Made by a program: the position numbers and the translations under genes. This document shows, one piece after another, positions 12,731 through 21,639 of a DNA stretch of 64,000 bases. A model generated the notes under the pieces. That model was not told where the DNA came from, made no database searches, and worked only from the letters and a program-made list of their open reading frames with translations. Source of the DNA: Arthrobacter sp. zg-Y1110 (GTDB taxonomy: Bacteria; Actinomycetota; Actinomycetes; Actinomycetales; Micrococcaceae); assembly GCF_025244865.1 (NCBI RefSeq), contig NZ_CP104272.1:1-64000 (forward strand), written 5' to 3'. Within the stretch, counting starts at the first letter, position 1; the number at the start of each line of letters is the position of its first letter.

Positions 12731-13738
12731 CTACTTACCGGTGTTGTTCTCCGAATGGGCACCGGAGGGCTTTGCAGCGCCCTTGGCGTCTCCGGAGGCT
12801 TCCTTGCTGTGCTTGCCGGCCTCGGAGGCCTTCTCGCCGGAACGGGCCGCAGCGCGCTCGGCTGCTTCCTTGATGCTGGCTACGGTCTCTGCAGTTTCGG
12901 ACGGAGCGGGCGCAGCAGCGTCCGTGGTCTTCGCGGCGGGCTTGGCAGCCGGCGTCGGCTTGGGCACCTCAGCGATCGGCGTGGTGGCCGCAGCCGGCTT
13001 AGCCGCAGCAGCCGAAGAAGCACCGGTGCCGGCAGGAGCCGTTGCCGGGGTGGTGGTTGCCGGCTTGGGCGCTGCACCGTTGCTGGCGGCAGGCTTGGGG
13101 GCCGGAGTCTTCCACGGATCCTCGACCGGGCGGGAAGCGCGCCAGGCGGCCACGCCTGCCGTTACGGCCGCTGCAATGATGCCGAAGACCAGCCAGCCCT
13201 TGCCGCCGCCCTTCTGGCTCTTGCGGGCTTCCTTGGCAGCCTGCGCGGCCGCCTTCTGTGCCCGCTTCAGTGCCTTCTTGTTGCCCGTGACCTTCGCAAC
13301 GGCCGTCTGCACGGGTACGTTGGCAGCGGTCAGGCTGCGCGAAACGCTGTCTGCGGCAACCCCGATGCGCGTGGACAGGGCCGGAATGTAATCATCCACA
13401 ACCCGGTCCTTGGCCGTGTTCAGTGCCGGGGTGGCACGGTCCAGGGTGTTCTGGATGCGCGGAGCGGCTTCATCCACGGCGTGGCTGATGCGCGGCCCAA
13501 CCTTCTCGAGCCCGCCCTGGATGCGGGGCGTGACGGTGGCTACGCCCTGGGCGATTTCATCAGCAGCGCGCTTGATGCCGTCCTGGATCTTCGGGGATGC
13601 GGTCTCGATCCCCTTTTCAATCCGCGGAACGGCCCAGCCCCTGGCTGCGTCGACCTTGGGTGTTGCCCAGTCGCGGGCAGTCACGATGCCTGCTGCAACA
13701 TTGGCTTCGAGATCATGGGTGATGCGGTCCTTCTTCAA
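12731..13738 (-). CDS. Repeat-rich single-pass membrane protein, function unknown
   Basis: A 335-residue protein I do not recognise. Residues about 15-130 form a run of short degenerate repeats around V/A-T/S-P-R/K-I-x-x-G-I/L (e.g. AVPRIEKGIETASPKI and VTPRIQGGLEKVGPRI), which should give amphipathic helices kinked by proline. A Lys/Ala-rich segment (about 150-178) precedes one membrane helix (about 183-202). The remaining about 130 residues are a disordered Ala/Pro/Lys tail. The TTG start at 13738 follows a GGGAGG ribosome site. The repeats could contact membrane, DNA or another helical protein; nothing in the sequence decides this. Confidence 0.75.
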   Translation of the reverse strand: MKKDRITHDLEANVAAGIVTARDWATPKVDAARGWAVPRIEKGIETASPKIQDGIKRAADEIAQGVATVTPRIQGGLEKVGPRISHAVDEAAPRIQNTLDRATPALNTAKDRVVDDYIPALSTRIGVAADSVSRSLTAANVPVQTAVAKVTGNKKALKRAQKAAAQAAKEARKSQKGGGKGWLVFGIIAAAVTAGVAAWRASRPVEDPWKTPAPKPAASNGAAPKPATTTPATAPAGTGASSAAAAKPAAATTPIAEVPKPTPAAKPAAKTTDAAAPAPSETAETVASIKEAAERAAARSGEKASEAGKHSKEASGDAKGAAKPSGAHSENNTGK

Positions 13739-13890
13739 AACTACCTCCCGGGATAGTTGTCGTTTCAGCCTTAGCCTACGTGTTCCTGCGGGTCTCTGCT
13801 ATCAAGGGCCCTGACAGGCCCAGGTTTTCACTGTGCGCTGAACACGGCCGATTCCGCCCACGCGTAGAAGCGCCGTGGAACAATGTCCTT

Positions 13891-14433
13891 ATGACTGCTA
13901 TTCCTACAGCAAAAGCAACCATCCACACTTCCATGGGCGACATCCGTGTCAACCTGTTCGGAAACCACGCCCCCAAGACGGTCAAGAACTTCGTAGGCCT
14001 GGCCACCGGCGAAATCGAGTGGACCGATCCGGCAACGGGTGAGAAGACCACCCGTCCGCTCTACGACGGAACCATCTTCCACCGCATCATCAAGGACTTC
14101 ATGATCCAGGGCGGCGACCCCCTGGGCCGCGGCACCGGCGGACCGGGCTACCAGTTCGACGACGAGATCAACCCCGATCTCGACTTCTCCGCCCCGTACA
14201 AGCTGGCCATGGCCAACGCAGGTGTCCAGATGGGCCGGGGCACCAACGGCTCGCAGTTCTTCATCACCTCCGTGCCTACCACCTGGCTGCAGGGCAAGCA
14301 CACCATCTTCGGTGAGGTTGCCGACGACGAGTCACGTGCACTCGTTGACCAGCTCAACGCGGTTTCCACCGACGGACGCGACAAGCCGTCCGAAGACGTG
14401 GTCATCAACAGCATTACCGTCGAGCAGCTCTAG
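13891..14433 (+). CDS. Peptidyl-prolyl cis-trans isomerase, cyclophilin type
   Basis: A 180-residue cytoplasmic cyclophilin that speeds proline isomerisation during folding. The catalytic segment FHRIIKDFMIQGGDP and the GSQFFIT motif are intact. I start at ATG 13891 (MTAIPTAKATIHTSMGDI); the frame is open further upstream but the added residues do not resemble the family. No signal peptide. It holds the ppiA/ppiB position of the origin block. Confidence 0.95.
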   Translation: MTAIPTAKATIHTSMGDIRVNLFGNHAPKTVKNFVGLATGEIEWTDPATGEKTTRPLYDGTIFHRIIKDFMIQGGDPLGRGTGGPGYQFDDEINPDLDFSAPYKLAMANAGVQMGRGTNGSQFFITSVPTTWLQGKHTIFGEVADDESRALVDQLNAVSTDGRDKPSEDVVINSITVEQL

Positions 14434-14446
14434 CCTGTTCGAAGGT

Positions 14447-14476
14447 GCCCCGGCCGAACTCTCGGCCGGGGCTTTT
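14447..14476 (+). terminator. Terminator after the cyclophilin gene
   Basis: An 11-bp GC-rich perfect stem (GCCCCGGCCGA, 14447-14457, with 14462-14472) followed by TTTT; it lies between the cyclophilin stop and the rhomboid start. Confidence 0.8.
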
Positions 14477-14498
14477 CGTCAATCCGGGAGTCCCAGCA

Positions 14499-15359
14499 AT
14501 GTCATATGGTGTGCCGGCCGAAGTGCCGGCTTCTCAGGTGCCCGTGTGTCCCCGCCATCCGGACCGGGTCAGCTACATCCGCTGCCAGCGCTGTGGGCGC
14601 CCTGCCTGCCCTGAGTGCCAGCAGAACGCTGCAGTAGGCGTCCAGTGCGTGGACTGCTTCAACCAGCAGCGCAAGACCCAGCCGGCCTACCGGACTCCCT
14701 TCGGAGGGCGCGTCGCCCCGGGCGGAAAACCGGTCGTGACCATCACCATCATGGCGGTGTGTGCCGTGGCCTACGTGCTGCAGCTGCTGCTGCCGGAATT
14801 TACGCGCACGTTCTTCTACGCACCCGTGCTGACCGATTATCAACCGTGGCGCCTGTTGACCTCAGCGTTCCTGCATTCCCAGGGCAGCCCCATCCACATT
14901 GCCTTCAATCTCTACGCCCTCTGGTTCCTGGGCCGCAGCCTTGAGCCCTTGTTCGGCCGCGTCCGGTTTGCCCTGCTGTACCTGATCTCGGCTTTGGGCG
15001 GCTCTGTGGGCGTGATGTACCTGGCGGATCCCGGGGTGGCTGTAGTGGGCGCCTCCGGTGCCGTCTTCGGCCTCTTCGGCGCCCTCTTCGTGGTGATCCG
15101 GCAGCGGCAGGGCGAGCTGCGTTCGCTGCTGATCCTGCTGGCGGTGAACCTGGTCCTTGGGTTCGTGGTCCCGGGGATCGCCTGGCAGGCCCATGTGGGC
15201 GGTCTGCTCACCGGTGCAGCCTGCGCGGCTATTTTGGCCTATACACCCAGAGGGAAGCGCCGCACAGCCATTCAGTTCGCCGGGCTTGCCGGAGTTGTGC
15301 TGGTACTCGTGGCGGCGGCTGTGCTCTGGCAACCGCCGGTGCAGATTATCCCCGGGTAG
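14499..15359 (+). CDS. Rhomboid-family intramembrane serine protease with N-terminal zinc finger
   Basis: A 286-residue membrane protein. The rhomboid core has the catalytic serine in VVGASGAVFG and the catalytic histidine in AHVGG, within about six hydrophobic helices. Before the core is a Cys/His zinc-binding module with C17, H20, C29, C32, C37, C40, C50 and C53 (B-box-like). ATG 14499 follows GGGAG at 14486-14490; an earlier in-frame ATG would put the terminator hairpin inside the gene. Substrates unknown. Confidence 0.92.
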   Translation: MSYGVPAEVPASQVPVCPRHPDRVSYIRCQRCGRPACPECQQNAAVGVQCVDCFNQQRKTQPAYRTPFGGRVAPGGKPVVTITIMAVCAVAYVLQLLLPEFTRTFFYAPVLTDYQPWRLLTSAFLHSQGSPIHIAFNLYALWFLGRSLEPLFGRVRFALLYLISALGGSVGVMYLADPGVAVVGASGAVFGLFGALFVVIRQRQGELRSLLILLAVNLVLGFVVPGIAWQAHVGGLLTGAACAAILAYTPRGKRRTAIQFAGLAGVVLVLVAAAVLWQPPVQIIPG

Positions 15360-15383
15360 CCCCACGGGGAAATACACCTGCTT

Positions 15384-15414
15384 ATGTGCCCGCCGTCACC
15401 GACGGCGGGCACAT
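15384..15414 (+). terminator. Terminator after the rhomboid gene
   Basis: Perfect 14-bp stem (15384-15397 with 15401-15414, loop ACC), 25 bases after the stop codon. Confidence 0.8.
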
Positions 15415-15495
15415 CCGTTTAATACCGCCGATGTGTCTGCCGTTCAGCCGGGGTGCCGGGATGAAGGCCCCAGGGGAGCTCCGGGCACTCGAAAG

Positions 15496-15722
15496 TTATC
15501 CACAGGGATACCCACAGTGTTAATAACCTACATGGATGTAGTTTTCGTGCCTGGCCGCTGATCCACAGGGTTATCCATAGGCTGAACGGAGTTACACACA
15601 TGTAATTCCACAGGTGTGGATAACCTCCTTCCCTTTATTTGCAAGGAAGTTGCCGAAGTAACCCACAGAGTTTCCCACACCTGTGGATAACTCCGTGCAC
15701 AACCTGTGAACAACGTGGAAAA
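15496..15722. promoter_or_regulatory. DnaA-box cluster outside oriC
   Basis: In the 449-base gap between the rhomboid gene and crgA there are three perfect DnaA boxes: TTATCCACA (15496-15504), TGTGGATAA (15615-15623) and TGTGGATAA (15682-15690). Two have one mismatch: TGATCCACA (15559-15567) and TTATCCATA (15571-15579). Weaker copies lie at 15508-15516, 15659-15667, 15671-15679 and 15705-15713. The density approaches that of oriC itself, and no gene occupies the stretch. A DnaA-binding regulatory or titration site is the simplest reading. Confidence 0.8.
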
Positions 15723-15746
15723 CCGGGGATAGCGCTCGTCAGGGCA

Positions 15747-15787
15747 AATAAAAAGGCTTCCCGGCGCCAAAACGGCACCGGGAAGCC
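15747..15787 (-). terminator. Terminator of crgA
   Basis: On the minus strand, a 14-bp stem with one mismatch (15787-15774 with 15768-15755) is followed by a T-rich run (complement of AAATAAAAA). Confidence 0.8.
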
Positions 15788-15808
15788 CAGGGTACGAACG
15801 CCGGAGCG

Positions 15809-16060
15809 TCAGCGCCAGCGCGTTGTCATCAGGAAGCCCACAATCGCGATGCCAAAGCCCACCAGGATGTTGCTGGCACCGAAAGCCGGCACCGGGTACT
15901 CCCCCTGGGTGATGTAGTACGTGATGATCCACAGCAGGCCGAGGATCATCAGGCCGAACATAACCGGCTTGTACCAAACGGGGTTCTCTTTGGGCACTGA
16001 CGCAGTCTGTGCGGGGGTTGCGGGGCGGGAAGGCTTCTTGCGGGATTTGGACTCAGGCAC
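15809..16060 (-). CDS. crgA: Cell division protein CrgA
   Basis: An 83-residue membrane protein of the actinobacterial CrgA family, a divisome component that influences FtsZ ring formation and recruits septal wall enzymes. A basic N-terminus (about 1-28) precedes two membrane helices (about 33-51 and 62-79) with the conserved NPVWYKPVMFGLM entry. GTG 16060 follows a strong AGGAGG site. It is transcribed toward the DnaA-box cluster and is the same neighbour of pabA/pknB as in Mycobacterium and Streptomyces. Confidence 0.95.
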   Translation of the reverse strand: MPESKSRKKPSRPATPAQTASVPKENPVWYKPVMFGLMILGLLWIITYYITQGEYPVPAFGASNILVGFGIAIVGFLMTTRWR

Positions 16061-16265
16061 GGATCCTCCTAGCGGAACCGGCTCTGCAGACGCCGGTGGT
16101 TGTAGTCATGGGCTGGGACAACCAAGGTCGGAGCAGGAGAAGTCTCCTTCATCGCACGGACCTGTTAGGGTCATCCCTATTCTGATTATCCTAGCGAATT
16201 CCGCGGCCAAGCAGTCCCGGGTTCCCTGAGGCCGTGAAATACCGGTACCAGCCACAAGGAGAGCG

Positions 16266-17063
16266 TTGGCCGAGCCATCCGTTACCACCAGGCAGCGCCG
16301 ACGCCGGCGTCGTGCTTCCCCGCGCCGTACAGGCGGAAAGGGCCGGATGGTGGTCCAGGTAGCCGGAGAGCTCCTGATAACGCTGGGAATCGTCTTGGCG
16401 CTGTTTGTCGCCTGGCAGCTCTGGTGGACCAACATTGACTCGAACCGGGCCCAGCAGGAGGCCATCGACGGGTTGTTCGAGGACTTCGACCTCCCCGCAG
16501 TACCGGCACCGGCTTCATCGCCCCAGGACTACGGAGATCCGGTGGTGCTGGACCCGCTAACGGAGGAAGGCGAGACATTCGGCGTCGTTTATGTTCCCCG
16601 GTTCGGGGCTGATTATGCCGCTCCGGTGACCAGCGGCGTCGGGACGGCCGTGCTGGACCGCCTGGGGCTGGGCCACTATCCCGCTACCGCGATGCCAGGG
16701 GCCGTTGGGAACTTCGCCGTTGCAGGCCACCGGCAGACCCACGGCAAGGCCTTGGACCCCATCCACACGCTCGTGCCCGGAGACCACATCTACGTTCAGA
16801 CCGCGGACGGTTACTACGACTACGTCTACCGCAATACCCAGATAGTGCTGCCCGCCCGGGTCGATGTGCTCGCAGCCGTCCCTACAGACCCCGCAGCCAT
16901 CCCCAGCGAACGGTTCCTTACCCTCACCAGCTGCAACCCGCGTTTCGGCTCCGAGGAGCGCATCATCGCCTACGCCCTGCTGGACTCCTGGCAGCCTCTG
17001 TCCGCCGGTCCCCCGCCGGCCATTGCAGACATCGTTGCCGCCAACGCCTCCGGAGGTCGCTAA
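16266..17063 (+). CDS. Class E-like sortase
   Basis: A 265-residue sortase: a membrane-anchored cysteine transpeptidase that attaches surface proteins or cuts sorting signals. A basic N-terminus (RRRRRR at 11-16) is followed by one membrane helix (about 32-54) and the extracellular catalytic domain. The catalytic triad is visible: His155 in AVAGHRQTHG, Cys223 in LTLTSC and Arg232 in SEERII. TTG 16266 follows AAGGAGAG at 16256-16263, rather close. Location near pabA/pknB is typical of actinobacterial housekeeping class E sortases; the class is inferred. Confidence 0.9.
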   Translation: MAEPSVTTRQRRRRRRASPRRTGGKGRMVVQVAGELLITLGIVLALFVAWQLWWTNIDSNRAQQEAIDGLFEDFDLPAVPAPASSPQDYGDPVVLDPLTEEGETFGVVYVPRFGADYAAPVTSGVGTAVLDRLGLGHYPATAMPGAVGNFAVAGHRQTHGKALDPIHTLVPGDHIYVQTADGYYDYVYRNTQIVLPARVDVLAAVPTDPAAIPSERFLTLTSCNPRFGSEERIIAYALLDSWQPLSAGPPPAIADIVAANASGGR

Positions 17064-17064
17064 A

Positions 17065-17235
17065 ATGTATGGATGGTTGTTTCGGCACCTTCCCGGACCG
17101 TTGTGGTTCCGGATTCTGCTCTCCGCGGTGCTGATTGCCGCGGCCGTGCTGGCCCTGATGGAGTATGTCTTCCCCTGGCTTGCCGAGAGCAGCCTTCTTC
17201 CCTCACTGACGGATTCAACGATTGGCGGTTCCTAG
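17065..17235 (+). CDS. 56-residue membrane protein
   Basis: A small gene whose ATG lies one base after the sortase stop, preceded by GGAGG at 17052-17056. The product MYGWLFRHLPGPLWFRILL then runs into a hydrophobic helix (about 16-38) and a short polar tail. It ends four bases before pabA. Tight spacing says it is co-translated with the sortase. Similar short membrane proteins occur at this spot in relatives, but no function is known to me. Confidence 0.8.
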   Translation: MYGWLFRHLPGPLWFRILLSAVLIAAAVLALMEYVFPWLAESSLLPSLTDSTIGGS

Positions 17236-17239
17236 CACC

Positions 17240-17908
17240 ATGAGCACCCGGATCCTGGTGATCGACAACTATGACAGCTTTGTCTATACGCTGGTGGGCT
17301 ATCTGCAGGAACTCGGGGCGGAAACCACGGTGATCCGCAATGATGACCTGAGCGTCGAGTCAGCGGTTGAGCTGGCTGCCCGCCATAACGGCGTGCTGGT
17401 TTCCCCGGGCCCGGGCACGCCGGGCGAGGCGGGTGTATCGGTAGAGCTGATCCGCTGGTGCGGAGCAACTGCAACGGCGATGCTCGGCATCTGTCTGGGC
17501 CACCAAGCCCTGGCGGAGGCATACGGCGGCACGGTGACGCACGCCCCTGAATTGATGCACGGGAAGACCTCGCTCGTGGAACACGGCGGCGAGGATGTTT
17601 TTGCGGGACTGCCCAGTCCGCTTACCGCTACCCGGTACCACTCGCTGGCGGCTGTCACCGACAGCATTCCCGCCGAACTGCGGGTGACGGCGCGAACGGC
17701 CAGCGGAATCATCATGGGCCTGCAGCATGCGACAGCACCGCTGTCCGGCGTGCAGTTCCACCCTGAGTCCGTCCTCACCGAGGGCGGCTACCAGATGCTG
17801 GGCAACTGGCTGGAGTCAGCCGGACTGACAGGAGCGGCGGCCCACGCGGCCACGCTGAGCCCGCTCATTGCAAGCTCAGCGCAGGCCGGGACACCCGCCC
17901 GCGCCTAG
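17240..17908 (+). CDS. pabA: Glutamine amidotransferase subunit of aminodeoxychorismate/anthranilate synthase
   Basis: A 222-residue class I glutamine amidotransferase supplying ammonia for p-aminobenzoate (folate) and possibly anthranilate (tryptophan) synthesis. The catalytic Cys85 lies in MLGICLGHQ; His and Glu lie in VQFHPESVL; the oxyanion motif is SPGPGTP. I start at ATG 17240 (MSTRILVIDNYDSF). Beside pknB it is the gene often annotated trpG/pabA in actinobacteria. The chorismate-binding partner is not in the window. It overlaps convergent pknB by four bases. Confidence 0.92.
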   Translation: MSTRILVIDNYDSFVYTLVGYLQELGAETTVIRNDDLSVESAVELAARHNGVLVSPGPGTPGEAGVSVELIRWCGATATAMLGICLGHQALAEAYGGTVTHAPELMHGKTSLVEHGGEDVFAGLPSPLTATRYHSLAAVTDSIPAELRVTARTASGIIMGLQHATAPLSGVQFHPESVLTEGGYQMLGNWLESAGLTGAAAHAATLSPLIASSAQAGTPARA

Positions 17909-19794
17909 CGCCGTCCCGGCGGGGTGGCGGGCGTGCTGGTGGGCGAGGCTGTCGGAGCAGGCGTCGGTTCCGGAGCCGGTGCCTTGGCAACCGACAGGAT
18001 CACGGAAGTTCCGGGGGCCACGTCCGTGCCACCGGGAACACTCTGCGCGATGACCGTGCCGGGTGCTGCATCGGCGGATTCGACTTCCGTTTTTTTCGGA
18101 GTCAGAAGGAGCGTCGGATCGAGTAGTTTGTCTTCGGCCTGCTCCCAAGACATCCCCTCGAGATTCGGAACGGTTACCCGTCCGGTGGACACCACGATGT
18201 CGACTTCGCTGTCTGCCGGGACGGTCTCGCCGATAGCAGGGTCGGTGCCGAGGACACGTCCTTGCTCCATGGTGGAGCTGTTGCCCCCGATCGTGGCCCC
18301 GCCCTTGAGGCCGAGCCCGCGAAGCTCGTCGCGGGCTCCCGATTCCGTCATTCCCACCAGATCCTGCGGGATGACCATGCTGGAAGGCCCCTTGGAGATG
18401 TAGAGCGTGATGCTCTCATCCTTGACGACGTCAGCGCCACCCGCCGGAGTGGTGCGGATGGCCAGGTCCTCGGCCACGCTGTCGCTGTATTCCTCGGTGA
18501 TCCGAGGTGGCTGGAAGCCCGCGCTGATAATGGCGTTCATCGCATCGGTCTGGGATTTGCCTTCGACCTGGGGTACGGCCGCCGTTACCGGTGCGGCGGG
18601 TTCGGCATTGATCATGTTCCATCCGACAAATCCGCCGACGGCGAGAACCAGGACCACAAGAATGCTGAAGACGGTGATCCAGGCCCGCCGGCGGGCCTTT
18701 TGCTGGGGGTCGCGGTCGCCTGTGGAGCCGACGGGAAGGGCCGGGTGGTCTTCCGTCTGGGGATGGTCATCGTCCGGAAGGAGTGAGCCGCCGGCGAGCA
18801 CTTTGGCCATGGCCCGCGTCTGGGGTTCGTCTTCGGGAGCAGGGGTCATGGCAACGGTGGCGGGTTCCGCCGGGCGTGGCACGGAGATTGCCTGCGTTGC
18901 AGCGGTGACGGGTCCGCCGTCGCGCGCCGAAAGCAGCGCTTCCCGGAATTCCCGCGCGGTCTGATAACGGTGGTCGCGGTCCTTGGCCAGCCCGCGTTTC
19001 AAGACGTCATCCAGGGCGGCTGGAACTTCGGGGTTGAGGCTGCTGGCCGTGACGGGCTGTTCGCGGACGTGCTGGTAGGCCACGGAGACGGGGCTTTCAC
19101 CGATGAAGGGAGGCCGGCCGGTAAGCAGCTCGAACAGCAGGCATGCCGTGGAGTAAAGGTCGCTGCGGGCATCTACGGTTTCACCGCGGGCCTGCTCGGG
19201 GGACAGATACTGTGCGGTACCGACTACGGCCTGGGTCTGCGTCATGGTTGCGGCTGAATCCGCCATGGCACGCGCGATGCCGAAGTCCATGACCTTCACT
19301 CCGCCGTCGGCGGTCACCATAACGTTGGCCGGCTTGATGTCCCGGTGGACGATCCCGGAGCGGTGGCTGTAATCCAGGGCGGCGAGGACTCCGAGGGAAT
19401 AGTCAATGGACTTCTCGATGGTGAGCTCGTCTGCCTTGAGCAGGTCGCGCAGGGTCCGCCCCGGAACGTATTCCATCACGATGTAGGGCAGCCGCACGTC
19501 GTCCCGCGGCGAGGCGGACTCCTGGTCGCCGGTGTCATAGACGGACACAACGGAGGGGTGGTTCAGCCCCGCCACGGCCCGCGCCTCGCGCCGGAAGCGT
19601 GACTGGAACAGCGGATCGCGGGCCAGGTCCGGCCGCAGCACCTTAATGGCCACGGTCCGGCCCAGGCGGATATCCCGCCCAAGGTACACGTCGGCCATTC
19701 CGCCGCGCCCGATCAGTTCACCCACCTCGTACCGCCCGTTCAGGACGTTATCGGTGTTGAGGGTGGGCTGCCCTCGAAGGAATTCTGCGCTCAT
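17905..19794 (-). CDS. pknB: Serine/threonine protein kinase PknB with PASTA domains
   Basis: A 629-residue transmembrane kinase that senses wall fragments and controls peptidoglycan synthesis and division. Kinase domain about 21-285: ATP lysine K51, catalytic loop HRDIKPAN with D152, DFG at 170-172, activation loop with several Thr (ATMTQTQ). After a juxtamembrane linker comes one membrane helix (about 372-392), then three extracellular PASTA repeats (starting VPQVEG, IPQDLVG and VPNLEG) and a Pro/Thr-rich tail. Six bases separate it from pknA; it is the last gene of the operon. Confidence 0.97.
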   Translation of the reverse strand: MSAEFLRGQPTLNTDNVLNGRYEVGELIGRGGMADVYLGRDIRLGRTVAIKVLRPDLARDPLFQSRFRREARAVAGLNHPSVVSVYDTGDQESASPRDDVRLPYIVMEYVPGRTLRDLLKADELTIEKSIDYSLGVLAALDYSHRSGIVHRDIKPANVMVTADGGVKVMDFGIARAMADSAATMTQTQAVVGTAQYLSPEQARGETVDARSDLYSTACLLFELLTGRPPFIGESPVSVAYQHVREQPVTASSLNPEVPAALDDVLKRGLAKDRDHRYQTAREFREALLSARDGGPVTAATQAISVPRPAEPATVAMTPAPEDEPQTRAMAKVLAGGSLLPDDDHPQTEDHPALPVGSTGDRDPQQKARRRAWITVFSILVVLVLAVGGFVGWNMINAEPAAPVTAAVPQVEGKSQTDAMNAIISAGFQPPRITEEYSDSVAEDLAIRTTPAGGADVVKDESITLYISKGPSSMVIPQDLVGMTESGARDELRGLGLKGGATIGGNSSTMEQGRVLGTDPAIGETVPADSEVDIVVSTGRVTVPNLEGMSWEQAEDKLLDPTLLLTPKKTEVESADAAPGTVIAQSVPGGTDVAPGTSVILSVAKAPAPEPTPAPTASPTSTPATPPGRR

Positions 19795-19800
19795 GGTCTC

Positions 19801-21639
19801 TTAGCTGCTGCCTGTAGGGCCGGTCATGCTGGCGCCGCCGGACTGATTCAGACCGGTACCGGTATCGGGATCGGATCCAGTGCCGGCGCCGTTCCCAGCC
19901 GCCGGGGCGGAAGGAGTCGGGGTCGTCGGAGCCGGAGCCGGAGCCGGTGCCGGGGCTGAAGGGGCGGCTTCTGCGATGTAGTAGGTGACGGAAGAGCCCC
20001 GCGCCACGGCAGTGCCCTCGGTGGGATTGACCCCTACGACGGTGCCCGGGGCGGCATCGGACTGCTGGGTGCCGCCGTTGACCGGCACCAGTCCGGCATC
20101 GACGATGCGCTGTCGTGCCGCAGCCTCAGGCTGGCCTGTCAGGGCAGGGACGGAAACAAGTTCCGGGCCGGAGGAGTAGACCACCGTCACCGCGTCTCCG
20201 CGGTTGAGCGGCCCCGAGGGATTGACCTCAACGACCAGTCCTTCGGCGATATCGGCGTCGGACACGGGAAGGCGGTTGACCTGCAGACCCAGGTTGCTCA
20301 GCTCGGTGGCCACCTCGTTCACGGGCCGGCCCTCGTAGGTGGCCGAATCGATCCGGATTTCGTCGGGTGTTTCGGACGGGGTCGCAGTCGCTGTGGTCTT
20401 GGAAGGCGAGGGGCTGCGGGACGGGCTGGCGGCTGACGAGCTTGCGGCGGGGGCCGGGTCCTCGTCTCCCTCGGAGCCGGTGAGTACGAAGAATGCCACG
20501 ACGCCGGCCAGGATGAGCACAAGCAAGGCGATCAGCGGGATCGTCCAGGGGCTGCGGCGCTTTTCCTCTTCGACGTCCCCCGGGTCGCCGTCGTCGTAAT
20601 CGACATCGTCTTCATCGGTCCATTCACGGGACGCGGCAAGCTCACCCGTGCGGGCATCGGGCACGGACGCACCGGCGACCGTGGGCAGTGCCGACGTCGA
20701 CGGTGCGGTGTCCACCACGCGGGTTGCTGAAGTACCGGTGGTGGGCACCGGGGCCGTGACCGCGCCGGCGGAGGAACCGAAGAGCAGCATGCCGGGGACG
20801 GCTTCCTGGGCTGCGTGGATGTCTCCGCGGCGGATGGCGGCGACCGCAAGGGCCAGCGACTCGGCGTCGGCCGGACGATCTGCCGGGTCCTTCGCCAGCA
20901 TGGACATAATCAGGGCACGCACCGGTTCCGGAATGGTTTCCGGCAGCGGCGGAGGCGTGTCGTTGACCTGTGCCAGGGCAATCGCGATTTGGGATTCACC
21001 GGAGAAGGGACGGCGGCCGGCAAGGAGCTCGTAGCCAATGACACCAAGCGCGTAGATGTCGCTGGAACCCGTCGCCTGCTGTCCGGTGGCCTGTTCCGGA
21101 GCCAGATACTGGGCAGTGCCCATGACCTGGCCGGTGGCCGTCAACGGCACCTGGTCGGCCAGGCGGGCGATCCCGAAGTCGGTGATCTTGACCTTGCCGT
21201 CGGGCATGATGAGCAGGTTGCCCGGCTTCACGTCGCGGTGCACCAGGCCCTGGTTGTGGGCTACGGCAAGCGCAGTGGCAACCTGGCCGATGATGGACAG
21301 CGTCCGGTCCGGTGAGAGCACCTTGTCACGCTCAATGATGCTGGACAGCGGCTGGCCCGGAACAAGTTCCATGACCAGGTACGCCGAACCGTCCTCTTCG
21401 CCGTAGTCGAAGACATTGGCAATGCCGGGATGGTTGAGCAGCGCCGTGTGCCGGGCCTCCGCCCGGAAACGGTTAAGGAAGCCCGGATCCCCGGTGTACT
21501 CCTCCTTGAGGATCTTGATGGCAACAATGCGGCCCAGGACAAGGTCCCGTGCCTTCCAGACCTCGCCCATACCGCCGATGGCAATACGGTCGGTCAGCTG
21601 GAACCTGCCGCCTAAGGTGATACCCGATGTAGGCCTCAC
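19801..21639 (-). CDS. pknA: Serine/threonine protein kinase PknA-like, with PASTA domains
   Basis: A 612-residue kinase in the pknA position. N-terminal kinase domain (about 10-270) with [17 protein letters not shown] and DFGIARL; a central acidic linker; a membrane helix (about 366-390, [20 protein letters not shown]); then two PASTA-like repeats and a Pro/Ala tail. M. tuberculosis PknA has no PASTA domains, so this form differs, although location and order identify it. It overlaps pbpA by four bases and probably acts with PknB on division and wall enzymes. Confidence 0.93.
   Translation of the reverse strand: MRPTSGITLGGRFQLTDRIAIGGMGEVWKARDLVLGRIVAIKILKEEYTGDPGFLNRFRAEARHTALLNHPGIANVFDYGEEDGSAYLVMELVPGQPLSSIIERDKVLSPDRTLSIIGQVATALAVAHNQGLVHRDVKPGNLLIMPDGKVKITDFGIARLADQVPLTATGQVMGTAQYLAPEQATGQQATGSSDIYALGVIGYELLAGRRPFSGESQIAIALAQVNDTPPPLPETIPEPVRALIMSMLAKDPADRPADAESLALAVAAIRRGDIHAAQEAVPGMLLFGSSAGAVTAPVPTTGTSATRVVDTAPSTSALPTVAGASVPDARTGELAASREWTDEDDVDYDDGDPGDVEEEKRRSPWTIPLIALLVLILAGVVAFFVLTGSEGDEDPAPAASSSAASPSRSPSPSKTTATATPSETPDEIRIDSATYEGRPVNEVATELSNLGLQVNRLPVSDADIAEGLVVEVNPSGPLNRGDAVTVVYSSGPELVSVPALTGQPEAAARQRIVDAGLVPVNGGTQQSDAAPGTVVGVNPTEGTAVARGSSVTYYIAEAAPSAPAPAPAPAPTTPTPSAPAAGNGAGTGSDPDTGTGLNQSGGASMTGPTGSS

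Noticed and set aside
12713..13756. Plus-strand frame over the repeat-rich membrane protein
   Set aside because: Gly/Arg/Ser-rich with no start signal; the minus-strand frame has a ribosome site and plausible membrane topology.
15528..15977. Minus-strand frame spanning the DnaA-box cluster and part of crgA
   Set aside because: Runs through a terminator and out of frame over crgA; no ribosome site.
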